From the NCBI GenBank assembly GCA_963210315.1, contig OY723255.1, positions 372,001-436,000 of the forward strand: a stretch of DNA of 64,000 nucleotides, read 5' to 3'. This document shows, piece by piece, positions 9,201 through 17,096 of this stretch (within the stretch, counting starts at the first letter, position 1; every line of letters starts with the position of its first letter). The notes beneath the pieces were generated by a model. It had not been told where the DNA came from and ran no database searches. It saw only the letters and a program-made list of their open reading frames with translations. This stretch comes from Rhynchopus euleeides. Its lineage: Eukaryota > Euglenozoa > Diplonemea > Diplonemida > Diplonemidae. The position numbers were made by a program, and so were the translations under genes.

Positions 9201-10600
9201 GCGTTCTCCCAAGCTTCCCGCAGGCGGTGCTTCCAGCGGCGCGTCCTGTCTTCTGCCACCTTCCGACAGAGTGTGTCAAACTTCTGCCTCACCTTCTTGC
9301 GCCATACATGCAGCTCCTCCAGCTGGGGCTTCTCCATTGGTGGATGGAGGTCGGCGAGACTCGTCATTGTGCCGCGAGCGTGGTCCCAGGCCCGCGCGAT
9401 GTCGTGTGGCGTCTGGCCCAGCTCGATCTGCTTCTTCGGTCTTATAGCATCCACGACGCATTCGTCCAGCTGGGCGAGGCACTTGAGCAGCCGTCGTTGG
9501 CGGATGATCAGCGGGTCGCCAGTCTGCCTGTCCGTCTTCGTCGTCGCACGCACCTCTGTCGGTTCACGGCATTCGCCTCTGCCCCGATATGCCTGTTGCT
9601 TGCCTTCGAGATGATCGTCGCACGCCTCACAAAGGAAGTCCTCCGCCCAGGTGTTCCATCGCCGCCACATTGCCTCTGGGTCCCCAGCCGACCCGCCCCA
9701 GTGCAACTCGCTGTCCCACATGTCTCGCGCCCTCTGCAGCTTTTTCTGCGCCTCGTCGACAGGGAATCCTCGCGGCACGCGGTAGCGGCTCACCATCTGG
9801 TCGTAGGCATCTATCTGCAGCTTCACCTCGATGGGGCGGTGTTGCGGTATCCCCGTGACTTGCAGGACCTGCACCTGTTGTAGTCCGAGGAAGGCAGCCC
9901 GGTTCAGCACGACATAATCGATACGCGACTGCGACTGCACGAAGTTGCCGTCCTTGCGCCTGCGTGTCGACACGCATGTCACATCCGGCTCCATGTCGCG
10001 CGCTACGGCATACTCCTTCGCAGCGTCCAGCCAAATGCCCGTGTCCAGGCTCGCGCTGAGCGTGGCAGAGTCTACAGCTGTCGTGTTGAAGTCTCCCCCG
10101 ATAACGCACGGCGCATCCCCCTCACGCGCCGCCGACTCAAAGGCGGACATCAGCTGCTCCTCGCGCATCTCCTCGTCTTGCACGTCACAGTACAGCGAGG
10201 TGAAGTCCAGCCAGGTCGACCCGTCCTTCAGGGCCACTTTCGCACGCACCCATCTGCTCGAGCCCCACAGCTGCCGCTCATTGTCCGATTGCGGCTCGAC
10301 CCACCTGTGGGGGATGCCTTTCCGCACCAGAATCGCGACACCACCCGGCTTCGCCTCGTGATCCGAACGCCATGTAGGCAGCGGCTTGCCCCACACCACC
10401 TCCCAGCCCAGCTCACGCAGCTCGCTGGCGACGAGCGTCTGGCTCGCCTCCGTGCACTTCGTCTCCTGCACAAGGATCACCTGCGTGCCTTCCTCCGCCG
10501 CTCCCACCAGCGCGGAGAAGTTCTGCTGCAGCGACGTCACATTGGCGCTGATGAACGCCGACCCTGCCGCCGCAGCATTAGGGGGGCTCACCCCCGCCAC
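6284..10600 (-). CDS. Retrotransposon ORF2: APE endonuclease and reverse transcriptase
   Basis: About 1438 residues. Residues 15-260 are an APE-type endonuclease with visible catalytic positions: N20 (SANVTS), E46 (VQETK), Y137, GGDFNT with D170/N172, SRIDYV with D228, and H254 (QHRPIEV). Residues about 540-860 are a reverse transcriptase with TIDFAKCFD (D692), the ILQGCPLS motif and AYADDIY (DD at 785-786). A C-terminal CHYC-x8-H-x4-C knuckle lies at 1109-1126. All catalytic residues are present, so the protein could be active. The frame begins at GTG; the first ATG is residue 145, which would delete half the endonuclease. Translation therefore needs a -1 frameshift from ORF1 or re-initiation at a non-ATG codon. 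ORF1 stops 2 nt upstream (TAA at 10603-10605). Confidence 0.9.
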   Translation of the reverse strand: MAGVSPPNAAAAGSAFISANVTSLQQNFSALVGAAEEGTQVILVQETKCTEASQTLVASELRELGWEVVWGKPLPTWRSDHEAKPGGVAILVRKGIPHRWVEPQSDNERQLWGSSRWVRAKVALKDGSTWLDFTSLYCDVQDEEMREEQLMSAFESAAREGDAPCVIGGDFNTTAVDSATLSASLDTGIWLDAAKEYAVARDMEPDVTCVSTRRRKDGNFVQSQSRIDYVVLNRAAFLGLQQVQVLQVTGIPQHRPIEVKLQIDAYDQMVSRYRVPRGFPVDEAQKKLQRARDMWDSELHWGGSAGDPEAMWRRWNTWAEDFLCEACDDHLEGKQQAYRGRGECREPTEVRATTKTDRQTGDPLIIRQRRLLKCLAQLDECVVDAIRPKKQIELGQTPHDIARAWDHARGTMTSLADLHPPMEKPQLEELHVWRKKVRQKFDTLCRKVAEDRTRRWKHRLREAWENAPKAVFDFCKEVEYKKVTSLKRGDGTFTANHKESDELLREAWSPIFRRFQDQPEPTYEAFRERFEADIAGRGCEMKLSKLDGNDLRKTLRKMKTKTSAGIEGWRMAELKQLPTPLLDKLADVFDVVERTGKWPKSLMRALISLIPKGNGDGPLEQRPITVTSCVYRLWAATRLRSLIKWQESWVTDGQHGFRPHHGTDALYWKMALRVEKALLQGDARALWGFTIDFAKCFDRVPHEISLALATEWGAHDRIMRPLRAAYSTLERRFKIGGVGVGEPFRCTNGILQGCPLSVVLLNAIIAVWTHAIEREAGVKGEAYADDIYALHKDKVKVAQAAVITEDFITLTDMEAKPEKCAGFTTDKKGVTSFGLSHGVFPHKKSLKTLGADMVFQGRQKKETFCSRVKKATKVLKRIRKTPLRFAEKCKLVNSLAHSMMLYGCTVTDIPAYLERDTSLACVQSVWGEKRKQRSHTIVGQVLAPTVIDTKVAVPQMRFRTFLRLVKDRETHDLAREVWELNKLRVDNMTQGPMALLQRDFERLGWDWGSAFDMIGLRCGLRVHIDTFDAGRWGHEMREAQRAKYFTEVAKERKSMVGVERGIDREATNALWKDRGTDIYVAGVIRGNIAGATATGQHLAEKKIRITALCHYCEDSVETHMHMWWRCPRWAHLRRGAEDLVREARTWPACFARCGIVQKGWLTAVIGQEQRRVGIVSRVQRLMADIAIARFDEDKAGDKARKVAERERSGFPWGWTPPGPTVTLNPLERTVWSKYLKRRWAGDEGMFWAFREWLAALSWSDDTAVGITQLELALDFEAFSGLDLGESLSLKERADKMGVLLRQAGAAGNGREVRKGEDNRSIHTLKTFGAPPLAGFTSRPKLTMTQEVEDILRRVQASAKTRFLLKREATAKKEAAHVWGEDAVVEHAPGRAQRAEQWERKCIYGRPRVRTPHSPPGGIKSNLLPSRGAPCDYPPPRGN

Positions 10601-10602
10601 GG

Positions 10603-13600
10603 TTAATGCTGTTGCGGCGAGGACCGTTGATGGCTCCTCTCCTTTTCCCTGCCCCGTCTCCCGCCCTTCGGATCCTTCCCATCATCTCTGTCTCGCGACG
10701 CTGCTTTGTTCTGGAGATCTTCCACCTTCGACCTCGCCTTCTTCAGCTCGTCAGCCATGCGCAGCACCTCCTCTTTCAGGTCCTCCTTCTCCTGCGTCAG
10801 GACCTGCACCTTCTCCTGGGCCTGTTCCATCCCCGCGGTTGCCATAGCGAGCTCACCCTGTATCTCCATCATGGCCACCCGCTGCCCATCCACCTCATTC
10901 TGCAGTGCATTCATCTTCGCCCCCATCTCCTGCCTCATCTCCTGTCTCAGCTTCGCCAGCTCGGCTTCAAGTGAGGGAGCTGGAGTGGGTGCAGGTGGAG
11001 GCGCAGCTGGGGCCTCTGGCGCTTTCTGCAGCAGCGCGAAGCCCTCCAGCACCTTCTGCACCGTGTCTACCAGGGAGGCGACCTGCTTCTCCAGCCGGTC
11101 CACCTTGGGGTCTGATTGCGGCTGCTGGCGCTGCTGCTGCTGCTGCGGCCGCGCCTCTCCGGGTAGTGGCCAATGATCCTTCTGTTGTTGGGGGTGCCTC
11201 TGTTGTTGCCGGGGCGTCGACCCGTTCTGCTTCCCGTTTCCTGCCACGTCCGCCCAGCGGCGCTCTCCTGACGCGGGGGCAGTTTTCATCTTCGCCTTTA
11301 CCCGAATCTCCTTCAGACCGCTGGTTGAGCTCTCCGTCGTCGCTGTCGTAGCCCCACCGCCGCGCCCACGGGCCCGTGGATGCCCAGTTATGTCGCGGAT
11401 CCACGCAATGCTTCCGAACAGCTTCATGGCCCATTTCGGGGGCGGCTTCGGCGCTTCCAGATACCAGACCGCGTTCTGTTGCGTCCGCAGCGTCACCCCA
11501 TCCCATCCGATCCCGGCCAGGCCCTTTTCGATAGCCGCAGCCTGATACCTCGGCAGTATTCCGTATAGCTCGAATCGGCGTGTCACACATCCCTCCTTCA
11601 GGGCCGCAATCGCCTTCGGCAGGTCCCTCGTGTGCACCCTGAGAGAGGTGCCCCCCGAGTGGCGCCTCCCCAGCCCGAGCGTCACCACCGACGACCTCTG
11701 CAGCGCGGCTTGCATCACCGCCGTGGTCACCCCCCACGTGTCCTCCCACAGGCAGGACACCGGGAAGGCGTCCTGCTTCTCCGCCAGCACCCGGATGTGC
11801 GTCCCGTTCTCCCCGCTTACCTGGAGCGTCGCTTCCACCAGTGACGGTGACACGTGGATGATGCCTTCGATCCCCCCGTCCACCTCGCGGACGCTCACCA
11901 GGCTGTCTCCAGCCAGCACGTCCCGCTGCACCCGTTCCACCGTCTGCTCCAGCGACTCGTTCTCGTGCTGCGCAGCGAACACCACCACCGGGATGGTTTC
12001 GGCGTTCACCGCGATCGGCTTCGTGCAGGTGCCCCACGACGAGGCCCATTTCTTGACCTCTACTACTCCATCGTCCATCTCGACGTGGACGAAGACTTTC
12101 TCCGTCGTCGCCCCCTTCACAGGCGAGTTCGTCAGCAGCGTCAGCCCTGTGTGCCGCTTCAGCTGTAGCAGCGCATCCACGATGCTTCCTGTCCAAAGGG
12201 CCACCGTCCCCTTTTCCACCACTGCACGTCCCGCACGCAGCTCGCCTTCCTGCAGCACATGCACGCCTGACGCAAACTCCTCCATGAGGAGCCTGTCCTT
12301 CGTCCGGTCTGCCCGCTGGGTTGGCTTCTGGACCTCCGTCCACCCTGTGCCCTTGCCCTTCTTGTGGGGCTCCTCCTTCTTCCGCTTCTGCGCCTCCTTC
12401 GGCCTCCTCGTCTTGAGGTTCGGTGCGTGTGCCGTCCCGGGCAGTTCCCCCTCTTCACAACCTGTCGATGTCACCACTGCAACGTAGTGCATGCCATCAA
12501 CATACCCCAACTCTAAGGGGGCGCCCTCCGCCTTCACACCCCCGGAGTCGTCTGTCTCCATGGCCCCCGGCGTCACTTCTACGCGGCGTAGCTTGCCATC
12601 AGGTCCCACGTCGTATATATAGATGGGGGTCTGTGTGGCGTCGGCGACTGCCCTGGCTGCGAGGTGCCCCACCCAGGTCCCCTGCTTCTCTACGGTGTCC
12701 GCATATTCATCGGGCGTGCATTCATCGATGAACGCCCCGTACTCCGCGAGGTTCTCGCGAATATGCTGCGCCGCCCGCCTCCTTAGTTCCCCATGCCAAT
12801 CTGTACTGCCGATCAAGGCGTGGGAGAGTGCCTTGAACATGCAGTCTCCCCCACCCCCGCATTCCACCGTTCCCTTCATGAAGGGGTTGAGCAGGCTCGC
12901 CAGCGAGCGAGCCGTGCTCGCAGCCACCGCCACCTGCTCGTCCGAGCGCTCCAGGGCCTCCTTCGCGCGTCTGAACGTGGCGTTCATGTGCTCATTCTCT
13001 GTGTCAGTGCAGCCGTATTGCGCCGCCCGACCCTTCCCCCCTTTCTTCCAGTCCCGTAGGGCAGCCGTCGCTTCTGAGACCAGATGCTTCGTCGCGACAT
13101 CTCCCTGTACCCCGCCGTTCATCACATCCACGGCGTCGGACAGGTCCGTCCACATCTCCAGACGCTTGGCGCCGCCCCCCCGCTCTACCAGCTCCTGCAA
13201 CCCAGCGAGTAACGCACGTACACCCGCTGCGAGCTCCGTGCCCTGCTCCGCCCGCCGCTCGACGCTCCACAGCATCGCGCCCTTCTCAGACACCGCCGTC
13301 GCCGCCGATCCCCACTTCCCTCCGACAGAGGCACATGTGAAGAACATGCGGATTGTCCCCGGCGCCTCGCCTCCGACACCCCAATCCTGCTCGCACGCTG
13401 CCGCCGCCAACTGCTGGGCATCAGCCCCGTCAGCGACGCCGCTCCCCCGGTTGTAGAAGGAGGCCCTTTGGCCCCCGCCCCCGTCGTTGGTGCCCCCGCG
13501 GGCCCCGTGATACCCCTTCGTTACAGAGTCGCCTGGTGGCGATTGGGCATCAGCCCTGCCATCATCCCTCTGCACCTCCCCCGTCCCCGTGTTGATACTC

Positions 13601-13971
13601 CCGCTGCGCTCGAGCAAGGTACCGGCCTTGCGAGCACAGCGGCCCCCTTCCACACCTGCGACATCCGCCGCCACCCGGGCGCCGCTGCCGTCCCCCCCGT
13701 TGTACACACAGGCCCCCTGGGCCTCCCCCGGGTCGCTGGAACCATCGGTCTCAAGCAAGGTACCGGCCTTGCGAGCCTCGTGGTCAGCCCCTTCGTCGTC
13801 CCGAGGCTCGTGCAGGGGGTACGCCCTGCGAGCCTCGCGTTCCTCCCCCGCTCCAGTGCACGCGCTGCGCTCAGCATCCCCATCAGGGGATCCCAGGGCC
13901 GCCAACGTGGAGGCGGCAGCGCGCGGCACGCAGCCTACATCGGGGGCAGTCGCTTCGTGAAGACTGCTCAC
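10603..13971 (-). CDS. Retrotransposon ORF1: OTU protease-like, coiled coil
   Basis: About 1122 residues counted from the GTG at 13971; no ATG occurs until residue 209. Residues 1-200 are low complexity with a duplicated ARKAGTLLE. Residues 208-335 resemble a degenerate RNase H fold (FTCAS, GTELAAGVRALLAGLQ, LEMWTDLSDA, ENEHMNATFRRA), with Cys at the first catalytic Asp position. Residues 366-500 match an OTU cysteine protease: GGGGDCMFKALSHAL with D376/C377 and GMHYVAVV with H495. After a Q-rich linker, residues about 1000-1110 are a heptad coiled coil and the tail is basic, as in other ORF1 nucleic-acid chaperones. The frame continues without a stop into the DUF4116 array upstream, to a TAG at 14785-14787. 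OTU domains are reported in some non-LTR elements; the role here is unknown. Confidence 0.75.
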   Translation of the reverse strand: MSSLHEATAPDVGCVPRAAASTLAALGSPDGDAERSACTGAGEEREARRAYPLHEPRDDEGADHEARKAGTLLETDGSSDPGEAQGACVYNGGDGSGARVAADVAGVEGGRCARKAGTLLERSGSINTGTGEVQRDDGRADAQSPPGDSVTKGYHGARGGTNDGGGGQRASFYNRGSGVADGADAQQLAAAACEQDWGVGGEAPGTIRMFFTCASVGGKWGSAATAVSEKGAMLWSVERRAEQGTELAAGVRALLAGLQELVERGGGAKRLEMWTDLSDAVDVMNGGVQGDVATKHLVSEATAALRDWKKGGKGRAAQYGCTDTENEHMNATFRRAKEALERSDEQVAVAASTARSLASLLNPFMKGTVECGGGGDCMFKALSHALIGSTDWHGELRRRAAQHIRENLAEYGAFIDECTPDEYADTVEKQGTWVGHLAARAVADATQTPIYIYDVGPDGKLRRVEVTPGAMETDDSGGVKAEGAPLELGYVDGMHYVAVVTSTGCEEGELPGTAHAPNLKTRRPKEAQKRKKEEPHKKGKGTGWTEVQKPTQRADRTKDRLLMEEFASGVHVLQEGELRAGRAVVEKGTVALWTGSIVDALLQLKRHTGLTLLTNSPVKGATTEKVFVHVEMDDGVVEVKKWASSWGTCTKPIAVNAETIPVVVFAAQHENESLEQTVERVQRDVLAGDSLVSVREVDGGIEGIIHVSPSLVEATLQVSGENGTHIRVLAEKQDAFPVSCLWEDTWGVTTAVMQAALQRSSVVTLGLGRRHSGGTSLRVHTRDLPKAIAALKEGCVTRRFELYGILPRYQAAAIEKGLAGIGWDGVTLRTQQNAVWYLEAPKPPPKWAMKLFGSIAWIRDITGHPRARGRGGGATTATTESSTSGLKEIRVKAKMKTAPASGERRWADVAGNGKQNGSTPRQQQRHPQQQKDHWPLPGEARPQQQQQRQQPQSDPKVDRLEKQVASLVDTVQKVLEGFALLQKAPEAPAAPPPAPTPAPSLEAELAKLRQEMRQEMGAKMNALQNEVDGQRVAMMEIQGELAMATAGMEQAQEKVQVLTQEKEDLKEEVLRMADELKKARSKVEDLQNKAASRDRDDGKDPKGGRRGREKERSHQRSSPQQH

Positions 13972-13981
13972 CCCAGGCCCC

Positions 13982-14674
13982 TGAACTGCAGCAAGAACGA
14001 TCTCACGATCACCCTTCAGGCTGTCGCCTGCGTACCCGAGTGCGTACCCATGTCGTTGAACTGCAGCAAGAACGAACTCATGATCACCCTTCAGGCTGTC
14101 GTCTGCGTACTGGAGTGAGAACCCCCGATGTTGAACTGCAGCAAGAATGAACTCACGATCACCCTTCAGGCTGTAGTCTGCGTACTTGAGTGAGTGCCCT
14201 TTTTGTTGAACTGCAGCAAGAACGATCTCACGATCACCCTTCAGGCTGTCGTCTGCGTACTTGAGTGAGTGCCCATGTTGTTGAACTGCAGCAAGAACGA
14301 TCTCACGATCACCCTTCAGGCTGTCGTCTGCGTACTCGAGTGAGTACCCATTTTGTTGAACTGCAGCAAGAACGATCTCACGATCACCCTTCAGGCTGTC
14401 GTCTGCGTACTCGAGTGAGTACCCATTTTGTTGAACTGCAGCAAGAACGATCTCACGATCACCCTTCAGGCCGTCGTCTGCGTACTCGAGTGAGTGCCCA
14501 TGTTGTTGAACTGCAGCAAGAACGATCTCACGATCACCCTTCAGGCTGTCGTCTGCGTACTCGAGTGAGTACCCATTTTGTTGAACTGCAGCAAGAACAA
14601 TCTCACAATCACCCTTCAGGCCGTCGTCTGCGTACTTGAGTGAGTACCCACGTTGTTGAACTGCAGCAAGAACG
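13982..14674 (-). repeat. 75-bp tandem repeats encoding DUF4116 units
   Basis: About nine units of 75 bp, each 25 codons in the minus frame (core SLKGDREIVLAAVQQ-GYSLEYADD). Units differ by single substitutions, mostly silent or at one variable residue (H/N/R before GY). It is the middle block of the broken DUF4116 gene, lying between the two insertions. Its frame runs straight into ORF1 of the retrotransposon. Confidence 0.85.
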
Positions 14675-15506
14675 GATTGATTTTGTTTATAGACTGACTC
14701 ATCCAGAGGATCCAGGGAGCCCGGCGCAATTGCCAGACCCCCCAGACGGCCAGAAGACGCCGGTCTTCGCCGGGGCGGACCCAGCTAAAAGCTAACAGCA
14801 AGAACAGCAATAAAAAGGGAGAGCGTGCTCCTATCTCTGTGGGATGGCGGGAAAAGGCTAAAAGGTAGAAAGGAAGGAAGCAATGTGCAACAAAATACGA
14901 TTAATGCACTCGTTTGTTAACACCGCGCCGGTCGCATAATGCTGCGGTCGGATGAACGATTGACTGATCAACTCCAACCCAGTGGGCGTAAAAAGGAGAA
15001 GACGGGAACAACGGCTGGTCTAAACAGGACGAACGGACACTCACCACCACAGGGTATTCCAGAGGCGTTCCTGGTCGCGGCTCGACTGGTCGAACAACAG
15101 GTGACGGGCAAAAGATCGTGGTGAAAAAGAACTAAAAGTAGGAAGGCGAAGGAAGGCAAAGCCGGGGGATCCACGTGTGCGTTGAACTTGTCCCACGTGC
15201 GCGTGTGCGGTAAACTTGTCCCACGCGCCCCGGTGAAAAACACGTAACACGGTTGCCGCCCACAGTTTCTTCTGGCCACGCGGCGCGCTTCATGAGCGCC
15301 GCGTGCAGCCTGACTGGTCTTAGCGGCCTAAGCGAAACACCGGGTCTCCAGAGGGATACATCCAGCCTACACGCAATGCGCTACCTTAAGCCAAAGCGTG
15401 CAGCGTAGCTTACCTCAACGGTCTGTTCGCAAAGGCCCCCAGGGTTCACCACGTGGAGGTGCCAGCCGTAGTCGCCAGGTCCGCTCCCCTGACGACCCAT
15501 CACCCC
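14675..15506 (-). mobile_element. Non-autonomous retroposon (0.83 kb) in DUF4116 gene
   Basis: Flanked by the same 18-bp duplication, TGAACTGCAGCAAGAACG, at 14657-14674 and 15507-15524. In coding orientation it starts GGGGTGATGGGTCG and ends A-rich (TATAAACAAAATCAATC). There is no long ORF. It carries a Pr77-like core near its 5' end. Target site and GGGG start match the 8.85-kb element, so it may use that element's machinery, as NARTc uses L1Tc in Trypanosoma cruzi. The pairing is inferred; outside the first bases the two share no sequence I can see. Confidence 0.7.
15421..15506 (-). ncRNA. Pr77/HDV-ribozyme-like 5' end of retroposon
   Basis: On the minus strand a hairpin CACC-TCCACGT-GGTG (15447-15461) is followed by AACCCTG, which can pair with CAGGG upstream (15487-15491), then GCGAACA. 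Hairpin and loop differ by one base from the corresponding part of the L1Tc Pr77 promoter/ribozyme as I remember it. A 2-nt gap between the third helix and the putative P1 strand, and P1 not starting at the element's first base, depart from the HDV-like consensus. Suggestive only. Confidence 0.35.
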
Positions 15507-15994
15507 TGAACTGCAGCAAGAACGATCTCACGATCACCCTTCAGGCTGTCGTCTGCGTACTCGAGTGAGTACCCACGTTGTTGAACTGCTGCATGAACAA
15601 GTTCACGATCACCCTTCACGGTGGTGTGCGCATGTTCGAACCAGTCTCGCACTCCTACCCCCTCATCCACTGCTTCAAGGACCTCATCGCGTGTCGTCAC
15701 CCACAGCGGGACCTGCCACAGTTGCTTCTGCCCCTTGTGCACCGCATCGAGGTGACGGTCGGGACAGAGGGTGACGTGAACCACGCATCCGGCTTCGACA
15801 CCTGCATGGCTCAGAGGCTCGTCGTCACACACCGCTTTGCCCCCCACCGACAGATGCACGTCCTCTTCCTCCACACCATCAGGGTAGCGGAACGCCTCGC
15901 CTGCTTCGAGCTTCAGCCTGTCGGGCTTCTCGTCCATCCCGATGTCGACAGCGTGCGTCACGCCTGTCGCCGCATCCGTCAGGAACACCTCCAT
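15500..15994 (-). CDS. DUF4116 gene, N-terminal exon with ubiquitin-like domain
   Basis: Starts at the ATG at 15994 (MEVFLTDAATG); a GTG two codons earlier is not used as start here. Residues 1-80 have a beta-grasp/ubiquitin-like pattern (LKLEAGEAF, VHLSVGGKAV, CDDEPLSHAGVEAGCVVHVT). Two to three DUF4116 units follow (TVKGDRELVHAAVQQ, SLKGDREIVLAAVQ). The frame then enters the 0.83-kb retroposon and stops at TGA (15500-15502), so only a short protein of about 164 residues is possible now. Upstream, CTGCTAACTTTTCACAG (15999-16030) is a textbook branch point plus acceptor. The N-terminal module is similar in plan to that of the WD40 genes at 17-21 kb. Confidence 0.7.
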   Translation of the reverse strand: MEVFLTDAATGVTHAVDIGMDEKPDRLKLEAGEAFRYPDGVEEEDVHLSVGGKAVCDDEPLSHAGVEAGCVVHVTLCPDRHLDAVHKGQKQLWQVPLWVTTRDEVLEAVDEGVGVRDWFEHAHTTVKGDRELVHAAVQQRGYSLEYADDSLKGDREIVLAAVQG

Positions 15995-15998
15995 AACC

Positions 15999-16025
15999 AC
16001 GCCTGTGAAAAGTTAGCAGCGCCCT
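15999..16025 (-). promoter_or_regulatory. Putative splice/trans-splice acceptor
   Basis: Minus-strand GCTGCTAACTTTTCACAG lies just before the ATG at 15994: a CTAAC branch-type motif, a pyrimidine run and CAG. No upstream coding exon is visible. Confidence 0.45.
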
Positions 16026-16029
16026 GCAG

Positions 16030-17090
16030 GGTGGTGTGGCTCTGTGTGTGTGTTGCAATCAATCAGGAGGCATGCGCCCGCTCAGCCTGGTGCATGGTCA
16101 TAAAGACGATTCTCATCAGGGGCGCGTGTGTGTCTCGGGTCCTGCCGTCTATTTTCCCCCCTGCCCGGTGCCACGGATCAGCTCCCATCATCCTAATAAG
16201 CATGTTTTCAGGCACGCCGCACAATGGGGTGCAGGCCTTCCCAGAGCAAGGGCCTGCAGAGAGGCTCGCTGGGCGCCTGCCGTGCAGCCTGGTTGCGTTG
16301 AGTTGTGCATCATGTCCGGTGGCAGCAGGGGGCTTGTGTCGTGTTGTGTGCGCGGCAGAGGGGGTCAGGCATTCCTCCTCACATCTCGAGGGCCCCACCC
16401 CAAAGGGTATGGAAAGGGCAAGGGGAAGGATAGCATCTGGCTTTGGACGGATCACCACGTTCGGCGGGTACACATGCATGGGATGCACACCACGCCGCCT
16501 CCCCACCCCACCCACCCAACATCTCGATCCTCTCCCCCTGAGACTGGGGCACTCGGGGGAGAGGGGGGGGGGGGGGGAGGGAGGGCGGCCCTCGCCGCGC
16601 CTCTCTACATGTCCTTCCTTGAAACACGCCTGAGAACCCCTTGCAGCAGAGAGGGTCATCGCTTTTCCCCCCTCCTCCTCCTCCTCTCCCGCTCCCCCCC
16701 CCCCCCCACCCCCTCATGCTTGGCATCCCCCCCTCTCGTATGCTTATAGTGTGAATATCCCCGAAACGAAAATACTCGCACCCCCTCTCTCTCTCTGCAA
16801 CCTAGCCTCCTCCTCCTCCTCCCCGCCCCCCTATAAGGCAAAAAAACGGCAGCAGAATCGCCTGCCACACACAGGTTAGAAAACACATCGAGAGGGCTTA
16901 ATCGCCTTAGGCCCCCCACCACCACCGCCCCGGTGGGGGGGCACCCCCCCCCTTGTTTGAGAGAGGAGCTCCTCTGGTGGGGTGCCACAGGAGGAGGGGA
17001 CGCCGATGGAGACCCTGTCACCAACGCCGCGGGGCAGGAGGTTGTGATGATGGTGTCATCGATGGCAAACCCGCTCAGAGCCCCCACCAG
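16030..17090. other. Low-complexity intergenic region
   Basis: Contains G or C homopolymers (16564-16578, 16690-16710, 16940-16955), CTC/CTCC runs and overlapping frames on both strands biased by composition. I find no supported gene. It forms the space between the WD40 gene 3' end and the DUF4116 gene start, both on the minus strand. Confidence 0.5.
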
Positions 17091-17096
17091 GTGCCC

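Larger units (their letters stand above)
5133..13981 (-). mobile_element. Non-LTR retrotransposon, about 8.85 kb
   Basis: It is flanked by identical 18-bp copies of TGAACTGCAGCAAGAACG (5115-5132 and 13982-13999). In the coding direction it starts GGGGCCTGGGG and runs through ORF1 (OTU protease-like, coiled coil) and ORF2 (APE endonuclease, reverse transcriptase, C-terminal zinc knuckle). About 1.1 kb of 3' sequence holds a MITE-like repeat and a Cys/His-rich ORF. The 3' end is not a clear poly(A). ORF1 has no ATG at its beginning, so the copy may be 5'-truncated. The APE plus RT layout fits the L1/ingi-type group; the exact clade needs a phylogeny. Confidence 0.75.
4946..15994 (-). pseudogene. 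DUF4116-repeat gene split by two retroelements
   Basis: Three minus-strand blocks (15507-15994, 13982-14674, 4946-5132) encode one continuous protein once the two inserts and one copy of each 18-bp duplication are removed. It would have a ubiquitin-like N-terminus, then about 13 DUF4116-type repeats of 25 residues (core YSLEYADDSLKGDREIVLAA), and a C-terminus ending ILAASQHMRI and TGA at 4946-4948. The frame is uninterrupted across both healed junctions, which strongly supports this. DUF4116 repeats are known as arrays in protists and some giant viruses; their function is not established. As it stands the first insertion ends translation at the TGA at 15500-15502. Confidence 0.8.

Noticed and set aside
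14265-14639. Plus-strand repeat ORF in the 75-bp array
   Set aside because: Antisense of the DUF4116 repeats; the minus frame has the recognisable family pattern and joins the flanking gene blocks.
14785-15416. GTAAGC donor and TTTTAG acceptor in the 0.83-kb retroposon as an intron
   Set aside because: The TGA at 15500-15502 lies upstream of the donor, so splicing would not rescue the DUF4116 frame.
16036-16749. Frames of about 200 residues in the C/G-rich region
   Set aside because: Driven by homopolymers and CTC runs; no conserved feature.
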